A DNA stretch of 56,699 nt from an uncultured Gammaproteobacteria bacterium (GCA_937924335.1 CALDWW010000001.1:1-56699), one strand, 5' to 3'. Positions 1 to 8,699 are shown, counted from the first letter of the stretch. The notes: a model not told the origin generated them from the letters alone. A program made the numbers and translations.

Positions 1-643
1 GCAGCACATACCAGACGACGGCAAGGAAGTGACAGATGCCGCCGGCCAGCACGAAGACATGCCAGACCGCATGGTTGTAGGGCAGCCGCTTGGCCGCGTA
101 GAAGACGGCGCCGAGGGTATAGCTCAACCCGCCCGCGACCACCCATGCCATGGCGCTGGCGCCGATGGCGTCCGCAACCTGCGGGGCCGCGATCACCACG
201 AGCCAGCCCATTACCAGGTAGCTGGCCAATGAGACTCTCGGATAGCGATGGCGCAGCCACAGCTTTGTCAGTACTCCGGCGGTCGCCAGCGTCCAGATGG
301 CCCCGAATAGCCACCAGCCCGTGCTGTTGCGCATCGCGACCAGCAGAAACGGAGTGTACGACCCGGCGATCAACAGATAGATGGCGCAATGGTCGAGAAG
401 CTTGAACAGATGTTTGCGCGGCGATTCCGGCCACGCGTGATACAGCGTCGAGGCGAGGAACAATGCTATCAGGCTGCTGCCATACACCGCGCTGGCGACT
501 ATCCGCCAGGGGTCCGACACGCCGATCGACAGGTACAGCATCCACGACAGACCCGCGACACTCAGGATGACGCCCACACCATGCGTCGCGGCATGGAGAA
601 TTTCCTCGACCAGAGTGTAATCGCCCTGCGATTTTCGTGTCAT
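1..643 (-). CDS. Hemolysin III / TrhA (YqfA) family membrane protein, C-terminus cut by window edge
   Basis: The minus strand reads 214 residues from an ATG at 643 to the window edge without a stop. The N-terminus carries the family signature with His17 and His21 (HAATHG), followed by a small-residue membrane helix. A second histidine group lies in STLYHAW (around residue 65) and LLDHC, and a third (HAVWH, CH) sits at the visible end. About seven hydrophobic helices can be counted. These histidines are the predicted metal site of the PAQR/hemolysin III superfamily. The biochemical role of bacterial members is poorly settled; links to membrane-lipid homeostasis are reported, and haemolysis should not be assumed. 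No operon partner is visible because the downstream side lies outside the window. Confidence 0.9.
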   Translation of the reverse strand, partial: MTRKSQGDYTLVEEILHAATHGVGVILSVAGLSWMLYLSIGVSDPWRIVASAVYGSSLIALFLASTLYHAWPESPRKHLFKLLDHCAIYLLIAGSYTPFLLVAMRNSTGWWLFGAIWTLATAGVLTKLWLRHRYPRVSLASYLVMGWLVVIAAPQVADAIGASAMAWVVAGGLSYTLGAVFYAAKRLPYNHAVWHVFVLAGGICHFLAVVWYVL

Positions 644-712
644 CTGGATACTCTGGAGCCGACCTGCGGCTGTTGGGGAGCAGTCCGGGCACAGGGACCG
701 GGGCAGTGTAGT

Positions 713-900
713 TTACACCCGAATGGGCGCAGGCTCCGCCGCGTCCATCAGGCCTCCTGCAGCACAGCTTCCCCCCCACGGCGCGGATGCCAGCCGCTGG
801 CGCAGGAAGCTGACGAACGTCCGGACCTTGGCGGGTAACTGACGATGGGTCAGGTAGATGGCCGAGAGCGGCGCCTCCCTGCTCACCTCAGCCAGGGCCG
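713..900 (-). pseudogene. C-terminal remnant of a LysR-type transcriptional regulator
   Basis: Reading the minus strand from about 900 to the stop at 713 gives a stretch ending in the typical LysR effector-domain tail: an AIYLTHRQLPAKVRTF-like segment, which matches the AVYPxRRHLxAKVRxFxDFL pattern of that family, followed by FLRQRL. No helix-turn-helix or N-terminal effector domain is present upstream. The reading frame continues to 997 only as the antisense of the neighbouring enzyme remnant. The homologous part is about 45-60 residues of a protein usually near 300. I read it as a dead fragment left by a deletion. It could in principle be translated, but it would lack DNA binding. Confidence 0.7.
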
Positions 901-1058
901 ATGCGGTCGTATACGGGCAGCGGCTCCTCGCCAACCCGGACCTGCAGGAACGCTTCCGGAGAGGCGCGGCGCTCAATGAACCCGACGACTCGACCATTTA
1001 TACGCCGGAGCCTTACGGCTACATCGACTATCCGGCCCTTGACGGAATCCAGGCCTGA
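897..1058 (+). pseudogene. C-terminal remnant of an Old Yellow Enzyme (NADH:flavin oxidoreductase, NemA-like)
   Basis: From about 897 to the stop at 1058 the plus strand encodes the last ~53 residues of an OYE-family enzyme: ADAVVYGQ followed by ANPDL, a RFRRGAALNEPD segment and a YGYIDYPAL tail, all characteristic of the barrel end and FMN-phosphate region. The preceding residues in frame (from 858) do not look like OYE; they are the antisense of the LysR remnant. The active-site part of the ~360-residue barrel is missing, so no enzyme can be made. LysR regulators commonly lie divergent to OYE genes, which fits these two tails flanking one deletion point near 897-900. Confidence 0.75.
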
Positions 1059-1171
1059 GGTTCGCTTTCACGGACCTGGCAGATGGGGAGCATCGCGCCA
1101 TTAGATGTAGACATATCTCGGCAGGCACCGTATGACTGGGGGCATCAGCCTTCAGACACGGAGTATCAGGC

Positions 1172-1492
1172 ATGCACGAATTGCCCCAGATCGACAGTAC
1201 GATCCGCGCCGAGATCGAGTCCCAGGTGTTCCGCCAGTTGATCACGCACCTGCAGAAATATCCGGAAGTGCAGAATATCGACCTGATGAACCTGGGCTAC
1301 TTCTGCCGCAACTGTATCTCCAAATGGTACCGGGCAGCGGCGGCCGAGCGCGGGGTCGAGATCAACTACGACCAGGCCCGCGAGATTGTCTATGGGATGC
1401 CCTACGGCGAGTACAAGGACCGCTTTCAGGAGAAAGCGACGCCGGAACAGATCGCGGCATTCGGAGAATCCGAAAAGAAAGCGTCTGTCTAG
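1172..1492 (+). CDS. DUF1244 family protein
   Basis: A 106-residue soluble protein that matches the DUF1244 family throughout: FRQLITHLQKYPEVQNIDL, then NLGYFCRNCISKWY, and GMPYGEYKDRFQ near residue 80. The CRNC pair and the GMPY motif are the hallmark. No signal peptide or membrane helix is present and length is normal for the family. A GGAG lies 11 nt before the ATG. Function is unknown; the paired cysteines could bind metal or act in redox chemistry, but that is speculation. It stands alone, downstream of the LysR/OYE deletion scar and convergent with the glutathione transferase gene. Confidence 0.92.
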   Translation: MHELPQIDSTIRAEIESQVFRQLITHLQKYPEVQNIDLMNLGYFCRNCISKWYRAAAAERGVEINYDQAREIVYGMPYGEYKDRFQEKATPEQIAAFGESEKKASV

Positions 1493-1558
1493 GACCCGGC
1501 TTGCCACCCGCATCGCCAGTAGGCCTGGCATAGCCAACGATAGCTAGGGGTCTGTCTC

Positions 1559-2521
1559 CTAGCCGCGCCCATGAGGCGCATCGAGATCCAGGTCCGGACC
1601 CAGCGGCACGATCCCGAGAGGATTGATCGACCGGTGTGATTCGAAGTAGTGCCGCTTGATGTGCTCCATGTTGACCGTCTCGGCGATCCCCGGCATCTGG
1701 TAGATCTCCCGTGTATAGGCCCACAGATTCGGATAGTCGATGATCCTGCGGATGTTGCACTTGAAGTGGGTCACGTATACCGCGTCGAATCTGATCAACG
1801 TCGTGAACAGGCGGATATCCGCTTCAGTCAGCCGATCTCCGCAGAGGTAACGGGACTCATCCAGGATCGCCTCCGCCCTGTCGAGGGCCGCGAACAGCCC
1901 ATTGACCGCCTTATTGTAGGCGGCCTGCTTGCGCGCGAAGCCGGAACGGTAGACGCCGTTGTTGATGTTCGGATAGATCCAATCGTTCAGCTCGTCGATC
2001 TGTTCGCGCAAGGCCTGCGGATAGAAGTCGAGTTCCGGGTGAGCCGCGACCTCCTGGAACTCGGAATTCAGCATCCTGATGATGTCTGCCGACTCGTTGT
2101 TGACGATGACACTCTGCTTCTTGTCATAGAGCACGGGCACGGTGATTGTGCCGTCGAAATCCGGGCTCGCGCCCGTGTACACCTCGCGCAGCAGGTGGAA
2201 GTCATGGACCGAATCGCCGGTCGCTCCGGGGACGGCCTGCTCGAATGTCCAACCGACCGCCGGCAGGAACGCGTCAACGACGTCGAAGCTGATGGCATGC
2301 TCCAGACCCTTGAGCTTACGCATGATCAGTGTCCGATGCGCCCAGGGACAAGCGTAGGAGACGTACAGGTGATATCGGCCCGATTCCGGCGGAAACCCGC
2401 TACTACCATCCGCCCTGATCCAGGACCGGAACGTCGTTGGCTTGCGGACGAATTCACCGTCGTCGTCGACCTCGCGCTCCCAGGTGTTGCCCCTGGGCGC
2501 TTTGTTGTCATCGGCACTCAT
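1559..2521 (-). CDS. yqjG: Xi-class glutathione S-transferase / S-glutathionyl-hydroquinone reductase
   Basis: 320 residues with the layout of YqjG/ECM4-type enzymes: an N-terminal extension ending in the WIRADG region, a thioredoxin-fold domain carrying the catalytic Cys58 in YACPWAHRT, the TVPVLYDKK strand, an NNESADIIR segment for glutathione binding, and an all-alpha C-terminal domain with ADIRLFTTLIRFDAVYV. These enzymes reduce glutathionyl-hydroquinones using glutathione in the cytoplasm. Length fits the family (about 310-330). A GGGAGAG lies about 10 nt before the ATG at 2521. It is monocistronic, convergent with the DUF1244 gene and divergent from the antiporter gene across about 190 bp. 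Confidence 0.93.
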   Translation of the reverse strand: MSADDNKAPRGNTWEREVDDDGEFVRKPTTFRSWIRADGSSGFPPESGRYHLYVSYACPWAHRTLIMRKLKGLEHAISFDVVDAFLPAVGWTFEQAVPGATGDSVHDFHLLREVYTGASPDFDGTITVPVLYDKKQSVIVNNESADIIRMLNSEFQEVAAHPELDFYPQALREQIDELNDWIYPNINNGVYRSGFARKQAAYNKAVNGLFAALDRAEAILDESRYLCGDRLTEADIRLFTTLIRFDAVYVTHFKCNIRRIIDYPNLWAYTREIYQMPGIAETVNMEHIKRHYFESHRSINPLGIVPLGPDLDLDAPHGRG

Positions 2522-2710
2522 CCTGCACGCTCTCCCTTTTCCATTCAGTCAGCGCCCTAATGGCAGTCAATCCTCATCCTTCAATTCACGGCGGACCTGC
2601 TGGCTTCGGGAGCTTCACCCGAATACAGGCCTGCGCGCATCCTGTTTCGCACACGGCGGCGCAGGAATTGTGCAGTATAGTGAAAGACGGTCGCAGCCCG
2701 AGTGCCCGTC

Positions 2711-3856
2711 ATGAAATCTCCTGAGCCAGCCACAACCTGCCGCACCCCTGGCGTGATCCGCTCCGAGTGGTCGTTGTGGCTGGGCATCGCGACCACCGTC
2801 ATCTTCATGGTCTTCGGAAACGCCTGGCTGGCGGATCTGTCGGACAACCTCCGATTCTCGATTCTCTTCGGCAGCCTGTTCATCGTCATGCTGTTGCTGG
2901 CCTTCGCGGTCGTGCGCCACGCCGACTGTCTCGCGATCAAACTGGGCGAGCCCTACGGCACGCTGATCCTGACAATTGCTGTCATCAGCATCGAGGTCAT
3001 CATGATCTCGGCTGTGATGGTCACCGGGGAAAACAACCCGACTCTGGCGCGGGACACGATCTTTTCGGTGCTGATGATCGTGGTGAACGGACTGCTGGGA
3101 ATCACGCTGCTGATCGGCGGACTCAAGCACAAGGAGCAGTATTACAACACCCAGGGCGCGGCCTCTTATCTGGGCGTCATCATCCCGGTGGCGGGTCTCG
3201 GCATGATCCTGCCCCGATACATGACCGCAGCGCCGGGCGGTGAAGCGGGCCCGCTCATGGCGGTATTTCTTGTCGTAAGTTCCGCGGCCATGTACGGCGC
3301 GTTCCTTTGGATCCAGACCACGCGGCACCAGGCGTACTTCAAGCAGCCTGAACTCGACATCGCCGGCTCTCCGGAGTCAGGCGACGATCACCACGGCTTC
3401 GTCGTCCGCTCGACGCGGTTCCACGCCGTGTTCCTCATCCTGTGCATGTTGCCGATCGTGCTGCTGTCGAAAAAAATGGCGGTGCTTGTCTACCACGGGA
3501 TCGCCAGCCTCGGCGCACCGGAGGCGCTTGGCGGCTTCTTCGTGGCGACGCTGGTCCTGACACCGGAAGCGGTCGCCGCAATCAAGTCCGCCTGGGCGGA
3601 TCGCCTGCAGCGGACCATCAATATTTCCCTGGGCTCTGCACTGGCGACCATCGGCATGACGATTCCGGCGGTCCTCGGTATAAGTATCGTAACTGGTCGG
3701 ACCGTCGAGCTGGGTCTCGAGGAACCGGAGATCTACCTGCTGCTGATTACACTCATCTGCGCTGTGCACAATCTCGGCGGCGCCCGGACCAACGTGATGC
3801 ACGGGTTCGTCCACATGGCCCTGTTCTTCGCTTACATCGTACTGGTCTTCGACTGA
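2711..3856 (+). CDS. chaA: Calcium/proton antiporter (ChaA-like, CaCA superfamily)
   Basis: A 381-residue inner-membrane protein with about eleven hydrophobic helices in two inverted halves. The first alpha repeat contains ISIEVIMISAVM with the ion-binding glutamate. The second contains LTPEAVAAIKSAWADR followed by LGSALATIGMTIPAV, both typical of ChaA-type Ca2+(Na+)/H+ exchangers. A polar loop of about 35 residues rich in Asp, Glu and His (around residues 215-240) separates the halves. I prefer the ATG at 2711; a GTG three codons upstream (2702) is also possible and neither has a strong ribosome-binding site. Likely role is calcium or sodium extrusion and alkaline-pH tolerance. It appears monocistronic. 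Confidence 0.9.
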   Translation: MKSPEPATTCRTPGVIRSEWSLWLGIATTVIFMVFGNAWLADLSDNLRFSILFGSLFIVMLLLAFAVVRHADCLAIKLGEPYGTLILTIAVISIEVIMISAVMVTGENNPTLARDTIFSVLMIVVNGLLGITLLIGGLKHKEQYYNTQGAASYLGVIIPVAGLGMILPRYMTAAPGGEAGPLMAVFLVVSSAAMYGAFLWIQTTRHQAYFKQPELDIAGSPESGDDHHGFVVRSTRFHAVFLILCMLPIVLLSKKMAVLVYHGIASLGAPEALGGFFVATLVLTPEAVAAIKSAWADRLQRTINISLGSALATIGMTIPAVLGISIVTGRTVELGLEEPEIYLLLITLICAVHNLGGARTNVMHGFVHMALFFAYIVLVFD

Positions 3857-4057
3857 GCCAGCGGAGATCGAAGCTCTCCGGACCACCGAAGTCCTCGAGC
3901 GCACCTGGGAGAAGGCGGGTAAGAGTGGTTCACGAGGGCACCCGTGCAGCCTCATGATTCTCGGGCCAGCAGCCCCCACCGCGATTTGATCGAGCAGCGG
4001 CGCGGCCGGCGACGATTGCGGGAATGAGCAACGTGTTCTCGGAAATCAGATTGGGAA

Positions 4058-4087
4058 TGCTATAAACTATCGATCTATCAGATAGAT
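4058..4087 (+). promoter_or_regulatory. Extended -10 promoter followed by a 15-bp palindrome
   Basis: An extended -10 element (TGC TATAAA, 4058-4066) lies just before a perfect inverted repeat ATCTATC-A-GATAGAT at 4073-4087. The repeat falls where transcription would start for the serine hydrolase gene at 4117. The stretch is clearly AT-rich in a GC-rich neighbourhood. The arrangement suits a repressor operator of TetR or GntR type, but no regulator gene lies next to it and the -35 region is poor. Confidence 0.4.
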
Positions 4088-4116
4088 AGCTTCGACTTCT
4101 TAGTCTCAGGATTATT

Positions 4117-5445
4117 TTGCTGACGAACATCCGCTACCTTCCCGGACCGCTGCGCCGACTGGTACTCGACGGCGCCGATGTGCCCCGCGACCTGGCCAGT
4201 GTGACCGCCACATCCGAAACCGAGGAAACCGATCCCGCAACCGTAGACATGACCCGCGCGGGGGTCGACGCCATTTGGGATGCCGCACAAAGCATGTATG
4301 CCACCGGCATGCACCCTGGCATCTCGCTCGTCGTCCGCAGACACGGCGAGATCGTTCTCAAGCGGGCGATCGGGCATGCCCGCGGTAACGGGCCGGACGA
4401 TCGAGGTGATGAGCCGGTGCCGATGACGCCGGACACGCCGGTATGCCTGTACTCGGCCAGTAAGGCGATGGCCGCGATCCCCGTGCACCTTCTGTCGGAA
4501 CGCGATCAACTTAGCCTGCTCGATCCGGTCAGCCACTACATTCCGGAGTTCGGCCAGAAAGGCAAGCAGGACATCACGATTTACCAGTTGCTCTGCCACA
4601 AGGCAGGCATCCCGACCATCCGTGCTAACGGCGTCGACATCGCCGAACTCCTGCTGGACAGCGAGGAAGTCCTGCGACTGCTGTACGCGTCCGAGCCGGA
4701 CAAGCCAGGACAGCATCATGCCTATCACGCACTGACCGCAGGCTTTGTCGTGGCCGATCTCGTAGAGCGGGTCTCCGGCCAGAGTTTCAGATCGTTCTTC
4801 CGTGACAATGTCACTGCGCCTCTCGGACTGAAGACGATCGACTTCGGCGCTCGCGGCCGAATCCTGAGCAAGCTGGCGAGGAACTATGTCTCAGGGTTCA
4901 AGGTCAGCCTGCCGGTCGACCTGTATCTAAAACGAGCGATCGGTACAAGCCTGGAACACGCCGTCGACGTCTCCAACGATCCGCGCTTCTATCGCGCCGT
5001 CATTCCGGCCGGCAACGGTGTCGGCACGGCCGACGAGTGTTCACGTTTCTTCCAGTGCCTGCTGAACGGTGGTCAACTCGACGGCACCCGAGTGCTGGAA
5101 CCGCTGACGGTAAGGCGCGCGGTCGCCGAGGTCGGCAAGCCGGAATTCGATCGGTCGCTGCTGGTGCCTTTGCGCTATTCGGCCGGGATGATGCTCGGCG
5201 ACACGCCGTGGGGGCTGTTTGGACCGGACACGGGCAAGGCCTTCGGCCATCTCGGCTTTACCAACAACTTCCTGTGGGCCGACCCCGAGCGCGCCACGTC
5301 GGTGGCGCTGTTGACCACCGGCAAACTCGTCGTCGGGCTGCACGCCCCCTATCTGCTCAACCTGCTCTACCGCATATCAAAGCACTGTCCAAAGCTGTCC
5401 GAAGAGGCTCAGAGGGAGCAGCTGGCGGCAACCGGGATGGCCTGA
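4117..5445 (+). CDS. Serine beta-lactamase-like esterase (class C / EstB family)
   Basis: 442 residues of the beta-lactamase/DD-peptidase fold. The catalytic SxxK is Ser113-Ala-Ser-Lys116 in LYSASKAM, followed by the typical LLSERDQLSLLDPVSHYIPEF region and QLLCHKAGIP. A YHA motif around residue 206 stands for the second-site tyrosine, and FGHLGFTN near the C-terminus replaces the KTG of true lactamases, which points to an esterase or lipase-like hydrolase rather than antibiotic resistance. No signal peptide is visible, so it is probably cytoplasmic. The start is a TTG at 4117 behind a CAGGA; an ATG at 4249 would still keep the catalytic domain. An operator-like palindrome sits 30 bp upstream. 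Confidence 0.85.
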   Translation: MLTNIRYLPGPLRRLVLDGADVPRDLASVTATSETEETDPATVDMTRAGVDAIWDAAQSMYATGMHPGISLVVRRHGEIVLKRAIGHARGNGPDDRGDEPVPMTPDTPVCLYSASKAMAAIPVHLLSERDQLSLLDPVSHYIPEFGQKGKQDITIYQLLCHKAGIPTIRANGVDIAELLLDSEEVLRLLYASEPDKPGQHHAYHALTAGFVVADLVERVSGQSFRSFFRDNVTAPLGLKTIDFGARGRILSKLARNYVSGFKVSLPVDLYLKRAIGTSLEHAVDVSNDPRFYRAVIPAGNGVGTADECSRFFQCLLNGGQLDGTRVLEPLTVRRAVAEVGKPEFDRSLLVPLRYSAGMMLGDTPWGLFGPDTGKAFGHLGFTNNFLWADPERATSVALLTTGKLVVGLHAPYLLNLLYRISKHCPKLSEEAQREQLAATGMA

Positions 5446-5493
5446 CGGCGCTGACTCAAACCGATTACCAGAGTCGTCGTCCCGGGCCCGGTT

Positions 5494-5871
5494 TCAGTCG
5501 CGTCGCATCAGCATGAGGATTCCGACCCCGCCGAAGGCAAGCTCCAGCAACAGATAGGTTTCCAGCAACCAGTTCGCCGGCCCGTCAACAAGCAGGCTGA
5601 GCACGCGACCCGCCGCCAGCCCGAGCATGAAGATGACCGCGCTCCAGATCGCGGACTGCCTGACCGAGACCTTGCGGAATCCGATGAACCAGAAGACGGC
5701 GAGCGCCAGGTAGAGCCCCATGACGGCGCGGAAAATATGCACGCCATTGGGTGCCGGCACGTCGATGCCGAAGAGGAAACCGAGGCTGGTCTGTGGGGCC
5801 AGCCCGTATGACAATGCGATGGGGATGATCCCTACCGCGCATACCAGCAAATAGATCTGTCTCGCGCTCAT
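5494..5871 (-). CDS. DUF4345 family small membrane protein
   Basis: A 125-residue protein with four hydrophobic helices, containing the family pattern IALSYGLAPQ near the N-terminus, GVHIFRAVMGLYLALAVFW in helix two, and GRVLSLLVDG before helix four. The start is set at the ATG at 5871 because a GAGGGAG ribosome-binding site lies 5-9 nt upstream of it. An in-frame start at 5889 would overlap that site. Function of DUF4345 proteins is unknown; they sit in the inner membrane. It is convergent with the serine hydrolase gene and divergent from the aldo/keto reductase gene. Confidence 0.85.
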   Translation of the reverse strand: MSARQIYLLVCAVGIIPIALSYGLAPQTSLGFLFGIDVPAPNGVHIFRAVMGLYLALAVFWFIGFRKVSVRQSAIWSAVIFMLGLAAGRVLSLLVDGPANWLLETYLLLELAFGGVGILMLMRRD

Positions 5872-6131
5872 TGACACTCCCTCTCGCACATCCGCAGGTT
5901 CGGTTCGTGGACCAGGCGGCTATTGTGCGCCATGACAGGGTCATGCTGCAGCCCGGAAACCGTACCGAGGGCAGAGCTGACGGCGCGACGACGAACCGAT
6001 GGCGCAAGACAGTGCGGCCAGCGGACTTTGAGACGCCTGTTCATGTACTCTGCATGATCTTCGACACGCGGGGCACAGGATCAGGCACTGGGTTCAGTAA
6101 AGAACCGTGAACATCCGAGGAGTAAGTGACC

Positions 6132-7085
6132 ATGAAATTCTTCGAGCTTGAGGGCGGCGCCCGTTGGCCGGCTCTGGGGCTGGGCACATGGAAATCCGCC
6201 CCCGGCGAGGTGGCCGATGCCATCCGCGAGGCGATCGAGATTGGCTATCGACACTTCGACTGCTCACCCATCTATGGCAATGAGGCGGAGATCGGGCAGG
6301 CCTTCAGCGCGGCCATGGATGCCGGGAAACTCAGACGAGAAGACTTTTGGGTGACCTCGAAACTGTGGAACAGCGACCATCTTCGCGCTGACGTGGTGCC
6401 GGCGCTCAAACGCACACTGGCGGACCTGCGCCTCGACTACCTGGACCTGTACCTGGTCCACTGGCCGGTGGCCCATCGTCCGGGGGTCGGGTTCCCGGAG
6501 ACTCCGGACGGATTCCTGAGCCTTGATGACGCGCCGATCGCCGAGACCTGGGCAGGCATGGAAAAAGCCCTGAGTGCGGGTCTTTGCAGGCACATCGGCG
6601 TCTCGAATTTCAGCCGCAGGAAGATCGAGGCACTTCTGACGGGTGCGACGGTCCGGCCGGTAGCCAACCAGGTGGAGTGTCACCCGTTGCTGGCTCAGCG
6701 CGACCTGCTCGATTACTGCAATGAGCAGGATATCGTGCTCACCGCCTACTCTCCCCTCGGCTCAAGGGATCGCCCGGACTTCGTCAAACATGACGACGAA
6801 CCCGGACTTCTGGACAGTCCCGTCATCCTGGAGATTGCGGGCAAACACGGTTTCACGGCGGGCCAGGTCATACTGGCGTGGGCGCTGCAGCGTGGCACCA
6901 ACGTCATCCCGAAATCGACCAACCCCGGTCGCCTGCGCGAAAACTTCGCCGCCGCGCAAATCTCGCTGGACGACGACGACATGGCGGCCATCGACGGGAT
7001 GGATCGCCACTACCGTTTCGTGGATGGTAGCTTCTGGTGCCCGGAGGGCTCTCCCTACACGCTGGAGAATCTCTGGGACGAGTAG
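6132..7085 (+). CDS. Aldo/keto reductase
   Basis: 317 residues with all four catalytic residues of the AKR tetrad: Asp43 and Tyr48 in FDCSPIYGN, Lys77 in VTSKLWN, and His110 in LYLVHWPV. The NADPH-binding end is intact (VIPKSTNPGRLREN followed by NF). It is a cytoplasmic (beta/alpha)8 barrel that reduces aldehydes or ketones with NADPH; the substrate cannot be read from sequence. The ATG at 6132 is preferred over a GTG at 6126 because GAGGAG lies about 10 nt upstream. It appears monocistronic, with a 230-bp region separating it from the divergent DUF4345 gene. Confidence 0.93.
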   Translation: MKFFELEGGARWPALGLGTWKSAPGEVADAIREAIEIGYRHFDCSPIYGNEAEIGQAFSAAMDAGKLRREDFWVTSKLWNSDHLRADVVPALKRTLADLRLDYLDLYLVHWPVAHRPGVGFPETPDGFLSLDDAPIAETWAGMEKALSAGLCRHIGVSNFSRRKIEALLTGATVRPVANQVECHPLLAQRDLLDYCNEQDIVLTAYSPLGSRDRPDFVKHDDEPGLLDSPVILEIAGKHGFTAGQVILAWALQRGTNVIPKSTNPGRLRENFAAAQISLDDDDMAAIDGMDRHYRFVDGSFWCPEGSPYTLENLWDE

Positions 7086-7180
7086 AGATCGGTTCCTACA
7101 TTGCGTCATATGCCGTGGGGCCACTCTGCCCGATGAGTGACGACCCAGGCAGGGAATCTCGCGGCTGAGTGCGCGGCCGG

Positions 7181-7609
7181 CTAGCCGCGGATATAGCTCT
7201 CCAGTTGTTCGATGGTCTCCTGCTGATCGGCGATCACCGCCTTGACCAGGTCGCCGATCGAGATGACACCCTCCAACCGGTCGTCAGCCATCACCGGCAG
7301 GTGGCGGATGCGTTTGTTCGTCATCAGACCCATGCATTCCTCGACCGTTTGCTCGGGCGAAGCGAAGATCACATCGGCGGTCATGATGTCGCGGACCGGC
7401 GTCTGCCGGGATGATCGACCCTTGAGCAGCACCTTGCGTGCATAGTCACGCTCGGACAGGATCCCGACGACGCGCTGATCCTTGATTACCAGCAGCGCAC
7501 CAATCCCCTTCTCCGCCATCAGGGTAATGGCGTCGAAGACCAGCGCATCGGGATCGATACTCCAGATATCGCTGCTCTTGACGCTCAACAGTTGCTCGAC
7601 GATTTTCAC
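7181..7609 (-). CDS. Two-CBS-domain protein
   Basis: 142 residues made almost wholly of a Bateman module. The first CBS motif spans about residues 8-60 (ALVFDAITLMAEKGIGALLV, GILSERDYAR) and the second about 72-130 (VEECMGLMTNKRIRHLPV, GVISIGDLVKAVI). Such free-standing pairs bind adenine nucleotides and sense energy or ionic state. There is no attached enzyme or channel, so its target is unknown. Length is usual for the group annotated as CBS domain proteins in proteobacteria. It is convergent with the aldo/keto reductase gene. Confidence 0.93.
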   Translation of the reverse strand: MKIVEQLLSVKSSDIWSIDPDALVFDAITLMAEKGIGALLVIKDQRVVGILSERDYARKVLLKGRSSRQTPVRDIMTADVIFASPEQTVEECMGLMTNKRIRHLPVMADDRLEGVISIGDLVKAVIADQQETIEQLESYIRG

Positions 7610-7856
7610 TCTTCTTATCCTCCCAGTAACGGCGGGCCGGGATCGCTTGTCGCGGAGTCAGGACGTCCCCTTCGTCCCGGCACCTCGTTCGCGGGCGTGC
7701 CATCTGTCATCTGCATAGTGTGGCTAACATAGCGCATTCGGGTCAGAGCGGGAATTCCCCGTCCCGCCGACGAAACACACCCTTGATTCGATCTGACGCT
7801 CCGTTGGCTCCCGGCAAGCATCGAGTGCTTCGGGCCAATCAGGCTGCGATCGTGAC

Positions 7857-8210
7857 TCAGCCCCAGCCGATCTCGTCCAGGTGATCATCGTCCATGCCGA
7901 AGTAGTGGGCGAGCTCATGCAGAACCGTGCGACGGATCTCCTCCTGTAACTCCTGCTCGGGCAGACCCAGCATCAGGTGCGAACGGCGGAAGACGTAGAC
8001 AGTGTCCGGCAACTCGGCGAGGTACTCGGCGCCGCGCTCATGCAGGGGGATGCCCTCGTACAATCCAAGGAGCCCGGCATTGTCCGGGTCCTGATCCCGC
8101 GTCGGGGACTCCTCGACGATCACGCGCAGGTTGTTCACCTGCTCTATGGCCCACTGGGGAAGTTCTTCCAGCACTTCGTGCACGACCTGTTCGAACGCCG
8201 CCCGGTTCAT
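7857..8210 (-). CDS. Minimal zincin metallopeptidase (PF06262 type)
   Basis: A 117-residue protein ending in the full zinc motif: His98-Glu99-x-x-His102 within VLHELAHYFGM, then Asp108 in DDDHLDEIGW, the extended HExxHxxGxxDxHLxEIG signature of the small zincin family. The N-terminal half holds the conserved ALEELPQW-like and NLRVIVEE segments. It has no signal sequence and is cytoplasmic. The physiological substrate is unknown. The frame is open upstream to 8309, but homology begins at the ATG at 8210. It is followed upstream on the same strand by the unknown membrane protein at 8340-8699, so the two may be co-transcribed. Confidence 0.88.
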   Translation of the reverse strand: MNRAAFEQVVHEVLEELPQWAIEQVNNLRVIVEESPTRDQDPDNAGLLGLYEGIPLHERGAEYLAELPDTVYVFRRSHLMLGLPEQELQEEIRRTVLHELAHYFGMDDDHLDEIGWG

Positions 8211-8339
8211 CTGCACAGTATGAGCCGAGGGCAACGCAGGGCCAGCCATCGCCGCGGGCAGCTTGCGATCATCAGGCGCCGACCGGCGACCAGGGGTGAT
8301 CCACCGCACGAACGAACAATTGTGCGACCCATTCGGCCA

Positions 8340-8699
8340 CTACCTGGTCTCCTGGCCCCTCGGCGCGAGTCCGTAGACGCCGCCCAATGGCCGCGTCTGG
8401 AAGAGCCAGGCCGACAGTGCAGCAACGGCGGCGACGGCGCCGATGATTACCGCCATTCGAATATAGGGCTGACCCGCATGCATGCGTTCTACCGTCAGTT
8501 GCATCAGCGTTCGCAACCACTCCACGGTGGCGAGTACTAGCGCCACCTGTACGACTCGCGCAGCCCACGGCCGTCGCACGAACAGCAGGCCGATCAGGAG
8601 CAGAGTGGCGAAGACAGCCGGCATGTGCCCGAAGCGCAGGAAGTGGGCGCCGATCAACAGCAGACTGAGCACGACGGGGACGAAACTAAGGAGCACCAT
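8340..8699 (-). CDS. Hypothetical four-helix membrane protein
   Basis: 119 residues with four hydrophobic stretches (about 4-20, 27-42, 47-62 and 80-100) and short charged loops, so an integral inner-membrane protein. I do not recognise the family. The ATG at 8699 is preceded by a purine-rich stretch (AAGGAG region on the coding strand). The gene lies 130 bp upstream of the small zincin gene on the same strand; a shared transcript is possible but unproven. Confidence 0.65.
   Translation of the reverse strand: MVLLSFVPVVLSLLLIGAHFLRFGHMPAVFATLLLIGLLFVRRPWAARVVQVALVLATVEWLRTLMQLTVERMHAGQPYIRMAVIIGAVAAVAALSAWLFQTRPLGGVYGLAPRGQETR

Noticed and set aside
1..643. True haemolysin
   Set aside because: The family name is historical; sequence shows a PAQR-like membrane protein without toxin features.
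1649..2560. Plus-strand frame of 303 codons
   Set aside because: Antisense to the glutathione transferase gene, which has the catalytic CPWAHR motif on the other strand.
4117..5445. Antibiotic-resistance beta-lactamase
   Set aside because: The C-terminal HLG replaces KTG, the usual second-site YxN is YHA and no signal peptide is present; an esterase-type role is more likely.
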